The translations under genes were made by a program, and so were the position numbers. A stretch of 64,000 bases of DNA from an uncultured Erythrobacter sp. GTDB taxonomy: Bacteria > Pseudomonadota > Alphaproteobacteria > Sphingomonadales > Sphingomonadaceae. This document shows, one piece after another, positions 1 through 8,239 of the stretch. How positions within the stretch are numbered: the stretch's first letter is position 1; each line of letters starts with the position of its first letter. The notes under the pieces are model-generated. The model did no database searches and was not told the DNA's origin. It worked only from the letters and a program-made list of their open reading frames with translations. Location: positions 930,001 through 994,000 of the forward strand of contig NZ_CANMZM010000001.1 in the NCBI RefSeq assembly GCF_947502395.1, given 5' to 3'.

Positions 1-178
1 GTTTTCAGCCCGGGCAAAAACTACGCTTTTCAGTCCACGTCGATCCTAGTTCGGCCCCATCATAAGCCCTCGAAAAGAGCCAAAAACCTCGCAAATACCG
101 AGGGTTATGGTGGAGCCGCCGGGTACTGCCCCCGGGTCCGTTGTACCTATTGCACGCAGCAATTTATCGCCATAGCCC
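1..178 (-). ncRNA. ssrA: tmRNA (ssrA), two-piece permuted form, cut by window edge
   Basis: tmRNA rescues stalled ribosomes by trans-translation. Read on the minus strand, an acceptor piece (from about 178 to 108) ends in GGCGGCTCCACCA with the CCA encoded at 110-108. An intervening segment (107-59) carries a small hairpin. A coding piece then begins at 58 with GGGGCCGAACTAGGATCGAC, the typical tmRNA 5' motif. GGGGCCG can pair with CGGCTCC to form the acceptor stem. Acceptor before coding piece is the circularly permuted order known from Alphaproteobacteria, where the intervening part is processed out. The tag-peptide reading frame would lie left of position 1 and is not visible. The exact 5' end of the acceptor piece is a guess. 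Confidence 0.87.
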
Positions 179-180
179 GC

Positions 181-214
181 AAAAAACGGGCAGAACCTAT
201 ATAGGCTCTGCCCG
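181..214 (-). terminator. Rho-independent terminator after mscL
   Basis: On the minus strand a 14-bp stem (214-201 with 200-187, one G-U pair) is followed at once by six T. It lies 50 bp past the mscL stop and directly abuts the start of the ssrA acceptor piece, so ssrA either has a promoter inside this hairpin region or is reached by read-through. Confidence 0.75.
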
Positions 215-263
215 CTTAATGTGAAGTGTATGTACGAGAGCTGCGCCTGAATGCGCTCTCGCC

Positions 264-701
264 CTACTTCTTCAACGAGTCTCTGATCTCGATCAGAAGA
301 TCGATTTCGCTTGGACCGGCCGGCTCTTCAGCCGCCGCTTCCTCTTTCTTTTCGGTCGCTTCCTTCACCTTGTTGGCATAGCGCACCAGCAGGAAGATGA
401 TGAAAGCCAGGATGATAAAGTTGATGATCGTGGTGATCAGCGCGCCGTAACCGATCATCGCGGCACCAGCCTCTTTCAGAGCGGCGTAGTCTGTCATCGA
501 TCCTTCATAGCCTTCGGGAGCGGAAAGCAGGATAAACTGCGAAGAGAAATCCGCACCGCCAAACAAGTATCCAACGATTGGCATAATCACATCGCCAGTA
601 AGCGAGGCGACGATCGTGCCAAACGCGCCTGCGATAATAACCGCAACCGCCAACTCCATAACATTGCCCTTGGCGATGAATTCCTTGAACTCGTTAAGCA
701 T
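264..701 (-). CDS. mscL: Large-conductance mechanosensitive channel MscL
   Basis: MscL is a homopentameric inner-membrane channel that opens under membrane tension and protects against hypo-osmotic shock. The 145-residue protein starts with MLNEFKEFIAKGNVMELAVA, the family's N-terminal amphipathic helix and first pore helix including the GNVMELAVAVIIG-type stretch. A second membrane segment follows near residues 80-105, and a charged cytoplasmic tail (KEATEKKEEAAAEE) leads to the final helix EIDLLIEIRDSL. The ATG at 701 is preferred over an upstream TTG because GGGGA lies just before it and family members begin there. A strong terminator follows. The gene is divergent from the LemA operon. 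Confidence 0.96.
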   Translation of the reverse strand: MLNEFKEFIAKGNVMELAVAVIIAGAFGTIVASLTGDVIMPIVGYLFGGADFSSQFILLSAPEGYEGSMTDYAALKEAGAAMIGYGALITTIINFIILAFIIFLLVRYANKVKEATEKKEEAAAEEPAGPSEIDLLIEIRDSLKK

Positions 702-884
702 TGTGATCCCCAATCTTTATCTTTCTTGGAGGCTCTCTTGCAGGTAATTTACTGGATGCCAAGCGCAGGTTACAACACTTTGCACGGCTTGAATCAGGTA
801 CTTCGGTGCCCTATATCAGCAATACACGTGAGTTTCGCTGCGAGATGCCTAGGCGCACTTGATGCAGCACAAAGGAGGGATTTC

Positions 885-1487
885 ATGAATTTTCGCAATT
901 TCGGGCGCGGCATTGTCGTCGCTGCCGTTTCATTGACGCTGGCCGCTTGCGGGATCAACTCAGTCCCGGCCGCTGAGGAAGAGGCAAAGGCCAAATGGGC
1001 CGATGTCGAAGCGCAGTTCCAGCGCCGTGCAAACCTCATCCCAAACCTTGCCGAAGTTGCTCAGGGTGCAGCAGAGAATGAACAGGCCATCCTTTTGGGT
1101 GTGACCGAAGCACGCGCCAAAGCAACCAGTGTCCAGATTTCTGCTGATGACCTTGGCGACGCGGCCAAGATGGAAGAGTTTGCCGCTGCGCAAGGCCAAT
1201 TGGGACAAGGCATCGGCCGTCTGCTTGCAAGCTTTGAAGCCTACCCTCAGATCCAGTCGAACCAGAACTTTCTCGCGCTGCAAAGCCAGTTGGAAGGCAC
1301 GGAAAACCGCATCGCGGTGGCGCTGCGTGATTATAACGAAGCGGTGCGCAAGTATAACACCACGATCCGCACCTTCCCCGATACGATCGGTGCAAACATC
1401 ATCCACGGCGCGGAGCCTCTGGCACCGTACAGCGCAGTGACCGAGGGCGCAGAAGAAGCTCCTTCGCTTGATCTGACGTCGGACTAA
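885..1487 (+). CDS. LemA family lipoprotein
   Basis: LemA-type proteins are membrane-anchored helical-bundle proteins of unclear function that commonly sit beside TPM-domain genes, as here. The 200-residue product has a lipoprotein signal with the lipobox LAAC near residue 25, followed by the family signature AQFQRRANLIPNLAEVAQGA (LemA proteins have a YQRRxDLIPNLV-type motif) and long amphipathic helices ending in FPDTIGANIIHG. The ATG at 885 is preceded by AAAGGAGGGA, an ideal ribosome site. An earlier in-frame ATG at 726 would add 53 residues that look non-coding and would bury the lipobox. The next gene starts 2 bp after the stop. Confidence 0.9.
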   Translation: MNFRNFGRGIVVAAVSLTLAACGINSVPAAEEEAKAKWADVEAQFQRRANLIPNLAEVAQGAAENEQAILLGVTEARAKATSVQISADDLGDAAKMEEFAAAQGQLGQGIGRLLASFEAYPQIQSNQNFLALQSQLEGTENRIAVALRDYNEAVRKYNTTIRTFPDTIGANIIHGAEPLAPYSAVTEGAEEAPSLDLTSD

Positions 1488-1489
1488 GT

Positions 1490-2026
1490 TTGAGCAAAAG
1501 CGTTCTTTTGACCGGTTTGGCGGCGCTCCTCCTTTCGGGGTGCGCCGCCGAAACTTCTGCTGATATCAGTGCTGATACTGCAAACTCTGGCTCTCCGGCA
1601 TTCAAACTGTCGGGGCGCGTGGTCGATACAGCTGACATCATCAGCGAACCTGTAGAACGCGAATTGACTGAGGCTCTTGCAGCGTTTGAGAACGAGATTG
1701 GACCTCAGTTGGTGGTCGCCACCACTCCCTCGCTCGATGGATATGACATTTCCACTTACTCGTTCGACCTAGCAAACGCATGGGGCCTCGGCAGTGCAGA
1801 ACGCAATGACGGCTTACTGGTATTAGTCGCCCCCAACGAACGCCAAGTACGCATAGAAGTCGGCCTTGGCCTCGAAACGAGTGTAAAAGACGAAGAGGCC
1901 TCCCGGATAATCCAAGAGGACATGTTGCCTCACTTTCGCAATGGCAATTACGAGAGCGGAATAGTGGCCGGGGTCGATAGCCTGATTGACGAAGCGACAA
2001 CCTATGAATTGAAGGAAGCTGCATGA
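1490..2026 (+). CDS. TPM-domain lipoprotein
   Basis: The TPM domain (named for TLP18.3, Psb32 and MOLO-1) is found in exported proteins linked to photosystem repair in plants and to envelope functions in bacteria. No activity can be assigned here. The 178-residue protein has a signal peptide with lipobox LLSGC (Cys18) and one TPM domain over about residues 40-165, with motifs GRVVDTADII, YDIS, GLGSAERNDGLLVLVAPNER and RIEVGLGLE. It ends without a membrane segment. The start is TTG, 2 bp after the lemA stop, so translation is probably coupled. The domain is closely similar to that of the next gene, which suggests tandem duplication. Confidence 0.8.
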   Translation: MSKSVLLTGLAALLLSGCAAETSADISADTANSGSPAFKLSGRVVDTADIISEPVERELTEALAAFENEIGPQLVVATTPSLDGYDISTYSFDLANAWGLGSAERNDGLLVLVAPNERQVRIEVGLGLETSVKDEEASRIIQEDMLPHFRNGNYESGIVAGVDSLIDEATTYELKEAA

Positions 2027-2895
2027 GACGCCTTGCGCTCATCATCACTGCATTTTTCGCATTTCTCGCGTCCCCCGCCTACGCTCAGCCTGAGTTCCCG
2101 GCGCTCACAGGGCGCGTGGTCGATACCGCTGACATCATCCCCGCTGATGTTGAAGCACAGTTGACCGCCAAATTGGAAGCTCTCGAGACCCAATCGCAGC
2201 GTCAGCTGGTGGTCACCACGGTGCCCGATCTTCAGGGTTATGATATCTCCGATTATGGTTATCAGCTGGGCCGCGAATGGGGCCTGGGTGATGCGGAGAG
2301 GAATGACGGCGCGCTTCTGATCGTTGCGCCCAATGACCGCAAAGTGCGGATCGAGGTGGGCTATGGCCTTGAAGGCTACCTCACCGATGCACTTTCCTCG
2401 CTGATCATTCAGAATGACATCCTCCCGCGCTTTCGTGATGGCGATATGCCGGGGGGGATTGTGGCTGGCACGGACGCGATCATTACCCAATTGGTTTTGC
2501 CCCCCGATATAGCTGGGCCAATAGCGATAGACGCGACCGAGACACGGCAAAGCGACGGCGGCTTTCCTTTCGGCGTGCTGATCTGGCTTGGCTTTATGTT
2601 CTTTTTCTTCGTGCTCCCGATCATGCGGGGCGCGCGAAGGCGGCGGCGTTACCGCTCCAAAGGAAAAGGCCCCTGGGGCAAGCGTGACAAATATGACGAC
2701 GATGACGATGACGACTTCGGAAGTGCCGTGGGCAATATCATCCTCTGGGAAATCGGCACGGCCATTGCGCGCGGCGCCATGTCAGGCGGAGGCAGCAGCG
2801 GCGGCTCAAGCTGGGGCGGCGGTGGAGGATTTGGCGGCGGCTTCTCCGGTGGTGGCGGCTCGTTTGGAGGCGGCGGCGCCTCTGGGGGTTGGTGA
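2023..2895 (+). CDS. TPM-domain membrane protein with Gly/Ser-rich tail (YgcG type)
   Basis: This 290-residue protein has a signal peptide (cleavage near AYAQPEF), a TPM domain at about residues 28-160 nearly parallel to its upstream neighbour, and one membrane helix around residues 180-202. A basic stretch (RGARRRRRYRSKGK), an acidic DDDDDDD patch and a C-terminal tail made almost only of Gly, Ser, Trp and Phe follow. This layout is standard for YgcG-type proteins: the TPM domain faces the periplasm and the basic region sits after the helix in the cytoplasm. The ATG overlaps the previous stop (ATGA), so the lemA-TPM-TPM-TPM genes form one operon. The function is unknown. Confidence 0.85.
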   Translation: MRRLALIITAFFAFLASPAYAQPEFPALTGRVVDTADIIPADVEAQLTAKLEALETQSQRQLVVTTVPDLQGYDISDYGYQLGREWGLGDAERNDGALLIVAPNDRKVRIEVGYGLEGYLTDALSSLIIQNDILPRFRDGDMPGGIVAGTDAIITQLVLPPDIAGPIAIDATETRQSDGGFPFGVLIWLGFMFFFFVLPIMRGARRRRRYRSKGKGPWGKRDKYDDDDDDDFGSAVGNIILWEIGTAIARGAMSGGGSSGGSSWGGGGGFGGGFSGGGGSFGGGGASGGW

Positions 2896-2898
2896 GGC

Positions 2899-3573
2899 AT
2901 GAGCTATCTTAATGAAGAACAGCACAAGATCGTCTCCAGCGCAGTAGCCGAAGCGGAGCTGACGACATCGGGCGAAATAGTGACCGTTCTGGCCGACCGG
3001 TCAGACGACTACAACGACGTGGCCTTGTGGTGGGCAGCCGGCCTGGGCTTTACTGCCATGAGCCTGTTTGCCGCCTTGCCCGAGCCGTTTCTAAACTTCT
3101 GGGACATGCTGATTGGTGGGTGGAGCCATGAATGGACCACCGGAGAGCTGGCCAGCATGACCATCGGTCTTGGCCTCCTCACCTTTGTGATCATGCTGGG
3201 CCTTCAACAGTGGCAACCCCTTAAATTCTTCATTATCCCCAACCCGGTCAAGACCTCGCGTGCACACGAACAGGCGATCAAGCACTTTAAAGTGGGTGCA
3301 GAGCGCCGCACGGTTGGCGCAACGGGCGTCCTCATTTACCTCTCAATGCGCGAGCACCGGGCAGAAATCGTCGCGGATGATAGCATTGCAGAGAAAGTCG
3401 AGCCCGAGGTTTGGGGCGAAGCGATGGGCGACATGCTGGTCCGCATCCGCAAGGGGCAGATCGCGGAAGGTATGGCCGCTGGGGTGCGCGATGTGGGCTT
3501 TGTCCTCTCTCAGCACTTCCCACGCGGCGAAGAGGACGAAAACGAGTTGCCCGACCGCTTGATTGAGGTTTGA
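2899..3573 (+). CDS. TPM-domain integral membrane protein
   Basis: This 224-residue third TPM member is of a different subtype (the COG3762 kind of putative membrane protein). A split TPM fold begins at MSYLNEEQHKIVSSAVAEAE with TSGEIVTVLADRSDDY, is interrupted by two membrane helices (about residues 35-60 and 75-100), and resumes with AIKHFKVGAERRTVGATGVL, HRAEIVADDSIAEKV and MLVRIRKGQIAEGMAAGVRDVG. The gene starts 3 bp after the preceding stop and closes the LemA/TPM operon. The role is unknown, and the repeated co-occurrence with LemA suggests that the products work together at the inner membrane. Confidence 0.82.
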   Translation: MSYLNEEQHKIVSSAVAEAELTTSGEIVTVLADRSDDYNDVALWWAAGLGFTAMSLFAALPEPFLNFWDMLIGGWSHEWTTGELASMTIGLGLLTFVIMLGLQQWQPLKFFIIPNPVKTSRAHEQAIKHFKVGAERRTVGATGVLIYLSMREHRAEIVADDSIAEKVEPEVWGEAMGDMLVRIRKGQIAEGMAAGVRDVGFVLSQHFPRGEEDENELPDRLIEV

Positions 3574-3589
3574 TCACTTCCCTCTTGAC

Positions 3590-3722
3590 CCGTTCGCCCT
3601 GAGCCTGTCGAAGGGCTGTACTTCACTTTTTGACCTTGGGCCGCGAAAGAAGGGCGATCCCCTTCACTGACTGACCAGTCAGTCGCTCAGGACAGGCTTC
3701 AACAGGCTCAGGATGAGCGGAT
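3590..3722. repeat. REP-like element, inverted pair
   Basis: Between the TPM operon and the Nudix gene lie GTTCGCCCTGAGCCTGTCGA followed by AGGGC (from about 3590) and, inverted, GCTTCAACAGGCTCAGGATG followed by AGCGG (to about 3720), flanking a GACTGACCAGTCAGT dyad near 3667-3683. The cttcgacaggctcagggtgag-type unit is a dispersed extragenic repeat seen in many proteobacteria. A third copy sits at 43128-43148, inside the start of gpsA. Confidence 0.65.
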
Positions 3723-3725
3723 TTT

Positions 3726-4337
3726 ATGTCGGGCGACAATTTCATCAAAGACTCTTTCGAAAAAGACGGAGACGCTGACCTTCCGGAGGAAACTCGGTGG
3801 GAGGGCAAATTCATCGCCGCCAAGACACGCGGGCGATGGGAATATGTTGGGCGCACCAGAGGCATCCGTGCTGCCGCCATCATCGCGGTAGATCAGGACG
3901 CGGACGGAACCCGTCACGTTATTCTGGTGAGCCAGTACCGCGTGCCATTGGGCCGCTTCTGCCTTGAGATACCCGCAGGGCTGGTTGGCGACGATGATGG
4001 GGCCGAAGGCGAACTCGCCTCCGATGCAGCCTCGCGCGAACTTGAGGAAGAGACCGGCTACAAAGCTACCAAAATGGAAGTGTTGGGAGAATTCTACTCT
4101 TCCCCCGGCATGGTCTCTGAATGCTTCACCCTGCTGCGCGCGACTGGCCTCACCAAGGTCAGCGAAGGCGGCGGACTTCCAGATGAAAACATCACTGTAC
4201 ACCGCGTCGCTCTTGCCGAACTGTCTGACTTTGTTGCCAAGTGGCGCGAGGCAGGTCACGGCGTCGATGTGCGGATCGGAATGCTGCTTACGCCGGAATA
4301 TCTGGCACCTGAAAATCTCGGAGAGGAATTGAAATGA
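3726..4337 (+). CDS. Nudix hydrolase (ADP-sugar pyrophosphatase type)
   Basis: Nudix hydrolases cleave nucleoside diphosphates linked to another moiety. This 203-residue protein resembles the ADP-ribose/ADP-sugar pyrophosphatase branch. It shows the Nudix box ending RELEEETGY near residue 105, preceded by the ADPRase-like strand PLGRFCLEIPAGLVG and followed by GEFYSSPGMVSECFTLL, the usual ADPRase loop after the box. The first Gly of the strict GX5E spacing appears shifted by an acidic insertion (GDDDGAEGE). The substrate cannot be read from sequence. The stop overlaps the start of the following SDR gene (ATGA), so they are co-translated. Confidence 0.88.
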   Translation: MSGDNFIKDSFEKDGDADLPEETRWEGKFIAAKTRGRWEYVGRTRGIRAAAIIAVDQDADGTRHVILVSQYRVPLGRFCLEIPAGLVGDDDGAEGELASDAASRELEEETGYKATKMEVLGEFYSSPGMVSECFTLLRATGLTKVSEGGGLPDENITVHRVALAELSDFVAKWREAGHGVDVRIGMLLTPEYLAPENLGEELK

Positions 4338-5122
4338 GCACTGGCAAACGCTGCGAAGGCAAATTGGCCCTGGTCACCGGCGCGGCTCAGGGACTTGGTG
4401 CGGCTCACGCGACGCTGTTGGCACGCGAAGGTGCGCGCGTGCTGTGCACCGATATCAATGGCCAGGGTGCTGAGGACACAGCAGCGCGGATCAATTCGGA
4501 ATGCGGTGCCGGCCACGCGCACGGCATCGCTCACGACGTGACAGACCCCGATCAATGGGAGAAGGCGGTCGATGCCGCACGCGAGGAAATCGGCGGGCTC
4601 AACGTGCTGGTCAACAACGCAGGAATTGGCGTGCCTGGCAACATTGAGGACTGCGATTTTGGCGACTGGCAGCGCTGCTTCTCAATCAATGTCGATTCCA
4701 TCTTTCACGGCTGTCAAAAGGCCCTACCCTTGATGCGCGAGCACGCACCCGGGTCGATCATCAACATTTCCAGCATCGCCGGACTTATCGCGAGCGACAC
4801 CATGCCCGCTTACAACGCCTCCAAAGCGGCGGTGTGGATGCTGTCCAAATCGATCGCCCTACACTGCGCGAAGAAGAACATGCAGATCCGCTGCAACTCG
4901 ATCCACCCGACCTTTGTTGATACGCCAATCCTCGACGGCACCGCCAAAGCGGCGCGGCTCGACAAGGATGTGCTGCTCGACAAACTGGCGCGGCAGATTC
5001 CGCTGAAGTTCGTCGGCGAACCCAATGATATCGCCAACGCCGTGGTCTACCTCGCGAGCGATGAAAGCCGATTTATGACCGGCGCAGAGATCAAGCTCGA
5101 TGGTGGGATCAGCGCGATGTAG
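4334..5122 (+). CDS. SDR family NAD(P)-dependent oxidoreductase
   Basis: This 262-residue classical short-chain dehydrogenase has the nucleotide-binding TGAAQGLGAAH motif near residue 16, an Asp after the second strand (CTDIN, favouring NAD), the NNAGIG motif, the catalytic Ser in INISSIAG and the YNASK Tyr/Lys pair. The C-terminus MTGAEIKLDGGISAM is typical. Many relatives act on hydroxysteroids or cyclic alcohols, but the substrate is not predictable. The gene overlaps the Nudix gene by 4 nt. Downstream, before the convergent kinase gene, there is only a short hairpin (5239-5259) and no gene I can support. Confidence 0.9.
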   Translation: MSTGKRCEGKLALVTGAAQGLGAAHATLLAREGARVLCTDINGQGAEDTAARINSECGAGHAHGIAHDVTDPDQWEKAVDAAREEIGGLNVLVNNAGIGVPGNIEDCDFGDWQRCFSINVDSIFHGCQKALPLMREHAPGSIINISSIAGLIASDTMPAYNASKAAVWMLSKSIALHCAKKNMQIRCNSIHPTFVDTPILDGTAKAARLDKDVLLDKLARQIPLKFVGEPNDIANAVVYLASDESRFMTGAEIKLDGGISAM

Positions 5123-5359
5123 CTGGCGCACCAGCTATGTGGAACAAGTACAAAAGGAAGACAGACTTTCCGCTTTAGACACTACGCGTATAGCACCTGT
5201 ATGCCGTAAATTGGGGGTGAGAGCTGACGCTCAAGCAGCCTTGGGAATAGATCCCAAGGGGCGTTTGGCTGTAAACTACCAGGCCCGCTTCAGTGTCGTT
5301 CTTAGATTATCCAAAGCCCATCGTTGCCGTCTTTAGCTGAAGCGTTTCTGGGTGTTGGC

Positions 5360-6373
5360 TTAATTCGGAGCTATTTGACAAAGAACCCCCTTGTCGGATG
5401 CTACGAATGTCACCGAAGATCCTAGACCGGCGGCCAGATCTGCAACGATCGAAAGTCCCTTGTCCGTGTCACTTTTTTGCGGCGTTCCCTTCATGCCACA
5501 TCCATCGTCCGCGACCTCCATAATAAATCCCCTGCGATGAGCCTCATCGCGAATGGTAATCGCAACGTTTCCGTGGTCGTCGACTTTATAGCCGTGACGC
5601 AGAGCATTTGTGACGAGCTCACAAACAATCAACCCTGCCGACTGGATGTGCTCTGAGCCGACGTCCGTCGATGTCACCTCCACCCGGATCATAACATTGG
5701 GGCGCTCGTGGATTATCTTAAGGTGATCGACCAAGCTTAGCAAAAATTCCGTTAGTGATGCTTGAGTAACTTGGCCCGCTTTGCCCATTGCCTGATCTTC
5801 GCAATAGAGCATGTTTTGTACGAATGAGATGGTCGCTATGCGAGTGCCAATTACGGCCAGAATATCGGCGCATGCGTGCGTTTCTTGAGTCGGGTCAGCG
5901 TCCTTGCGCATCTGGCGCTCAGCCCTGCGTATAAGGCTCGTCGTGGTCTGCAGGCTGTTGCCGACCCGGTGGCAAATCTCGGCAATTACCAAGTTTGGCG
6001 GAATCTTCGTACCACCAGACTTCTCGGCATCCGCAACCAGAGAAGGTTCGTCTACCTCCAAATCGTCGTACTTGTCAGGATTAGTGGCCGGAGTAGACTG
6101 TTCTTCCTCCAGGCCGCGACGAACGGTTGATCTGGTGCGCATCATTGCAATCGCGACCATCGAGATAATCAAGGTCGGCGGTGTGGCTGCCACCAGCAGA
6201 AGATACCAATACTCCGGCAGCCAAAACCAGAGAGCATAGCCCAGCAACAAAGCGTTGCTGATGCTCAAAGCAACCAGCATCTTAATCCTGACACCAGCGA
6301 AGGCATCTAAGTCAGGAGCCTTCCTCCTATCCTTGTTGCCTGTCGTGGCAAAAGAGTTGGTAATCTGATCCAT
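5360..6373 (-). CDS. Membrane sensor histidine kinase, HisKA_2/HWE-like
   Basis: This 337-residue orphan histidine kinase has two membrane helices at about residues 30-75 with almost no periplasmic loop, a linker, a HisKA_2-type dimerisation box EICHRVGNSLQTTTSLIRRA holding the phospho-acceptor His, and a C-terminal ATPase domain with the N-box VCELVTNALRHGY and the G1 box ADDGCGMKG. Kinases of this class in Alphaproteobacteria often feed single-domain response regulators or the PhyR general stress pathway. No partner is adjacent; the stand-alone receiver at 48441 is 42 kb away. The input signal is unknown. It is divergent from an AraC regulator, with about 215 bp between them. Confidence 0.85.
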   Translation of the reverse strand: MDQITNSFATTGNKDRRKAPDLDAFAGVRIKMLVALSISNALLLGYALWFWLPEYWYLLLVAATPPTLIISMVAIAMMRTRSTVRRGLEEEQSTPATNPDKYDDLEVDEPSLVADAEKSGGTKIPPNLVIAEICHRVGNSLQTTTSLIRRAERQMRKDADPTQETHACADILAVIGTRIATISFVQNMLYCEDQAMGKAGQVTQASLTEFLLSLVDHLKIIHERPNVMIRVEVTSTDVGSEHIQSAGLIVCELVTNALRHGYKVDDHGNVAITIRDEAHRRGFIMEVADDGCGMKGTPQKSDTDKGLSIVADLAAGLGSSVTFVASDKGVLCQIAPN

Positions 6374-6589
6374 GCTGTAGGTTATGGCTCAATTCTTCAC
6401 CCGGCTCTTCCATGGCTCAGCGCCATTACGTTATCTTGCGCTTAGGTGCCGGTTCCACCGCAGTGATGCGCTTATATGCGGCGGAAGACCGTGTTTCTTT
6501 GCGCTGGCAGCAAGATGCTGTAAGTCGGCGCAAGATTTGATAAAAGCCGTAACGGGAGGGAAAACCGGTGCCCATGGGGACCGCACAAA

Positions 6590-7576
6590 ATGTCCGAAAA
6601 TAGCGAGCCCAAAGACGTAGTCCTTTCGGATCCGGGCGATTTCTGGCCCGGCTTCCAGGCTGATGCTGCCACCAACGAAGCGCAGACTGCAATTCGACTT
6701 CGTGAGACCATGGAAGCGGATGTTTTCGCCGTTACAACGCTGGCCGGTTTTACCGGGGAGCGGCTGCGCAGTCAGCGTATGCTTCAGGATTTCTCGCAGG
6801 GTGTTGATGTTCCTCCGGCAATTGATCACACGATTGTGCTCCACCTTGGCGGAGCAACAGACGTGCACCGTCAGTATCTGGGTGAGCAGGCGACGCCGGT
6901 CGGTGGCATCGGCACGACAACGATCGTCGCGGCCCACCGTGCCTGCCGTTGGATGGCTTCCGGCGAAGTCGAAGTGCTGCATTTCTACATGGACGACGCG
7001 GTCCTACGCGAAATTGCAACGGCAGAGACCGGGCATGACGCCGCCGATCTGACGATCATCGACCGACATAGTATTGATGACCCTTTCATTCGCGGGATCG
7101 CGCCAGCAATTATGGAGCAGATGGCAGCAGGCGATCCGCCTTCGCAACTTCTGCTCGACAGTTTCGACCGGGTGATCGCGGCCCATCTGCTTAGCCACTA
7201 TTCGAACCATAGTTATCGCATGCAGTCTGCACTCGCGCAACAGGCCCAGCGCGGGGAACGGGTCAAGGTCGTCCGCGCGCGCGCTTATCTGGACGAGCGG
7301 CTGGAGGCGAACGTCGCGTTGCAAGAAGTGGCCGATCATGTTGGCATGTCACCATTCCATTTCCAGCGCGTGTTCAAGGCCGAAACAGGCCTGACACCGC
7401 ACCAGCATGTCCTTCAAGCGCGTCTGCGCCGCGCGCGCGAAATGTTGCAAGGAACACAGAGCATCGCTGATATTGCTTTTGCCTGTGGGTTTGCCAGTCA
7501 GCAGCATATGACGACCGTGTTCGGAAAACATCTCGGCGTTACGCCCGGCAAGTATCGCAGGAAATTCAGAGTTTGA
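6590..7576 (+). CDS. AraC family transcriptional regulator
   Basis: In this 328-residue protein the C-terminal 100 residues form the double helix-turn-helix of AraC/XylS proteins: the first recognition helix region is NVALQEVADHVGMSPFHFQR, followed by VFKAETGLTPHQHVLQARLR, and the second unit is IADIAFACGFASQQHMTTVF before the HLGVTPGKYRR signature end. The N-terminal 220 residues probably form a cupin-like ligand-sensing domain, but no known ligand family is recognised. GGGGA lies 8 nt before the ATG. The gene stands alone, divergent from the histidine kinase, so its targets are not evident. Confidence 0.9.
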   Translation: MSENSEPKDVVLSDPGDFWPGFQADAATNEAQTAIRLRETMEADVFAVTTLAGFTGERLRSQRMLQDFSQGVDVPPAIDHTIVLHLGGATDVHRQYLGEQATPVGGIGTTTIVAAHRACRWMASGEVEVLHFYMDDAVLREIATAETGHDAADLTIIDRHSIDDPFIRGIAPAIMEQMAAGDPPSQLLLDSFDRVIAAHLLSHYSNHSYRMQSALAQQAQRGERVKVVRARAYLDERLEANVALQEVADHVGMSPFHFQRVFKAETGLTPHQHVLQARLRRAREMLQGTQSIADIAFACGFASQQHMTTVFGKHLGVTPGKYRRKFRV

Positions 7577-7724
7577 GAGCCGCTGCAAGCTTGCGTACCG
7601 CAGTGTGGCTCTCGTGGACCGCTCAATAGCACGAAAATGACACTCTAAATGCAATTGTCGCATGCAAGGTCAAATCCCCGCAATTGGGTCGCATGCGGAA
7701 TGTCGGCTTTTCTAATTGTCCACG

Positions 7725-7749
7725 AAAAAGGGGCCCAAAAAGACCCCTT
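7725..7749 (-). terminator. Terminator of the pspC small-protein operon
   Basis: On the minus strand AAGGGG and CCCCTT close a T-rich loop and run into a five-T tract (7729-7725). It lies about 75 bp past the pspC stop. Confidence 0.5.
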
Positions 7750-7822
7750 CCCGGTTTTCAGTAATGTGCGTCGGAGACCAGTGGCAGTGACTGAACGGGC
7801 CGAAAACCGGGTCAGCCGTGCC

Positions 7823-8035
7823 TCAGTCGGCAATCAGTGCGATGGCGAGATAGATGAGGATCGGGAAACCGACACCCAGAATTACCGCGCCTACAAATCC
7901 GATGCGCCAGATCAGGGCGTCAACACCGGACCAATTGGCAAGGCCTGAGCAGACACCGAACAGCTTGCCGCTCTGCTTGTCGAGGCGGAATCCGCGGCTT
8001 GGCGGACGGCTGTTGTTTTGGGTCAAATTGCTCAT
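7823..8035 (-). CDS. PspC domain protein
   Basis: This 70-residue single-domain PspC protein belongs to the phage-shock envelope-stress family. The PspC signature is clear: FRLDKQSGKLFGVCSGLANW followed by a re-entrant or membrane helix (LIWRIGFVGAVILGVGFPILIYLAIALI). It is shorter than E. coli PspC (about 119 residues), lacking the C-terminal leucine-zipper part, as is common for stand-alone PspC proteins of Sphingomonadales. The ATG overlaps the stop of the upstream 53-residue gene (ATGA), so it is the last gene of a run of small membrane proteins. No pspA or pspF is nearby. Confidence 0.9.
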   Translation of the reverse strand: MSNLTQNNSRPPSRGFRLDKQSGKLFGVCSGLANWSGVDALIWRIGFVGAVILGVGFPILIYLAIALIAD

Positions 8036-8193
8036 GCGAGAACTCCAGTGGTCAAAAGTACAGTGTTGGGCCCAGTTCCTTCTTGGGCGGGGATGATGGC
8101 ACCGGCCATCAGTATCACGGTAATAATCAACGCTCCAGTGGCTGCCATAACACGGGCCGCCTTGGTGCTTGAAAGATCGAAGAAAGAGTACAT
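8032..8193 (-). CDS. Small membrane protein of unknown function (53 aa)
   Basis: Starting at the ATG at 8193 this encodes 53 residues: MYSFFDLSSTKAARVMAATG, one hydrophobic segment (ALIITVILMAGAIIP) and a short polar tail. An in-frame extension to 8274 would add 27 residues that overlap the spacer and have no ribosome site, so the shorter form is preferred. It is translationally coupled to pspC (4-nt overlap). It shares the short A-x-R / hydrophobic helix / AxxIP plan with the two 36-residue proteins just upstream, so all three may be one family. No function is known to me. Confidence 0.6.
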   Translation of the reverse strand: MYSFFDLSSTKAARVMAATGALIITVILMAGAIIPAQEGTGPNTVLLTTGVLA

Positions 8194-8239
8194 TATCCTA
8201 TCCTGTTGCTGGGAAGTGCGAAGTGTGATGCGGATCAAT

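Noticed and set aside
5100..5336. 78-codon open frame after the SDR gene
   Set aside because: Starts inside the SDR gene, lacks a ribosome site and has no recognisable pattern.
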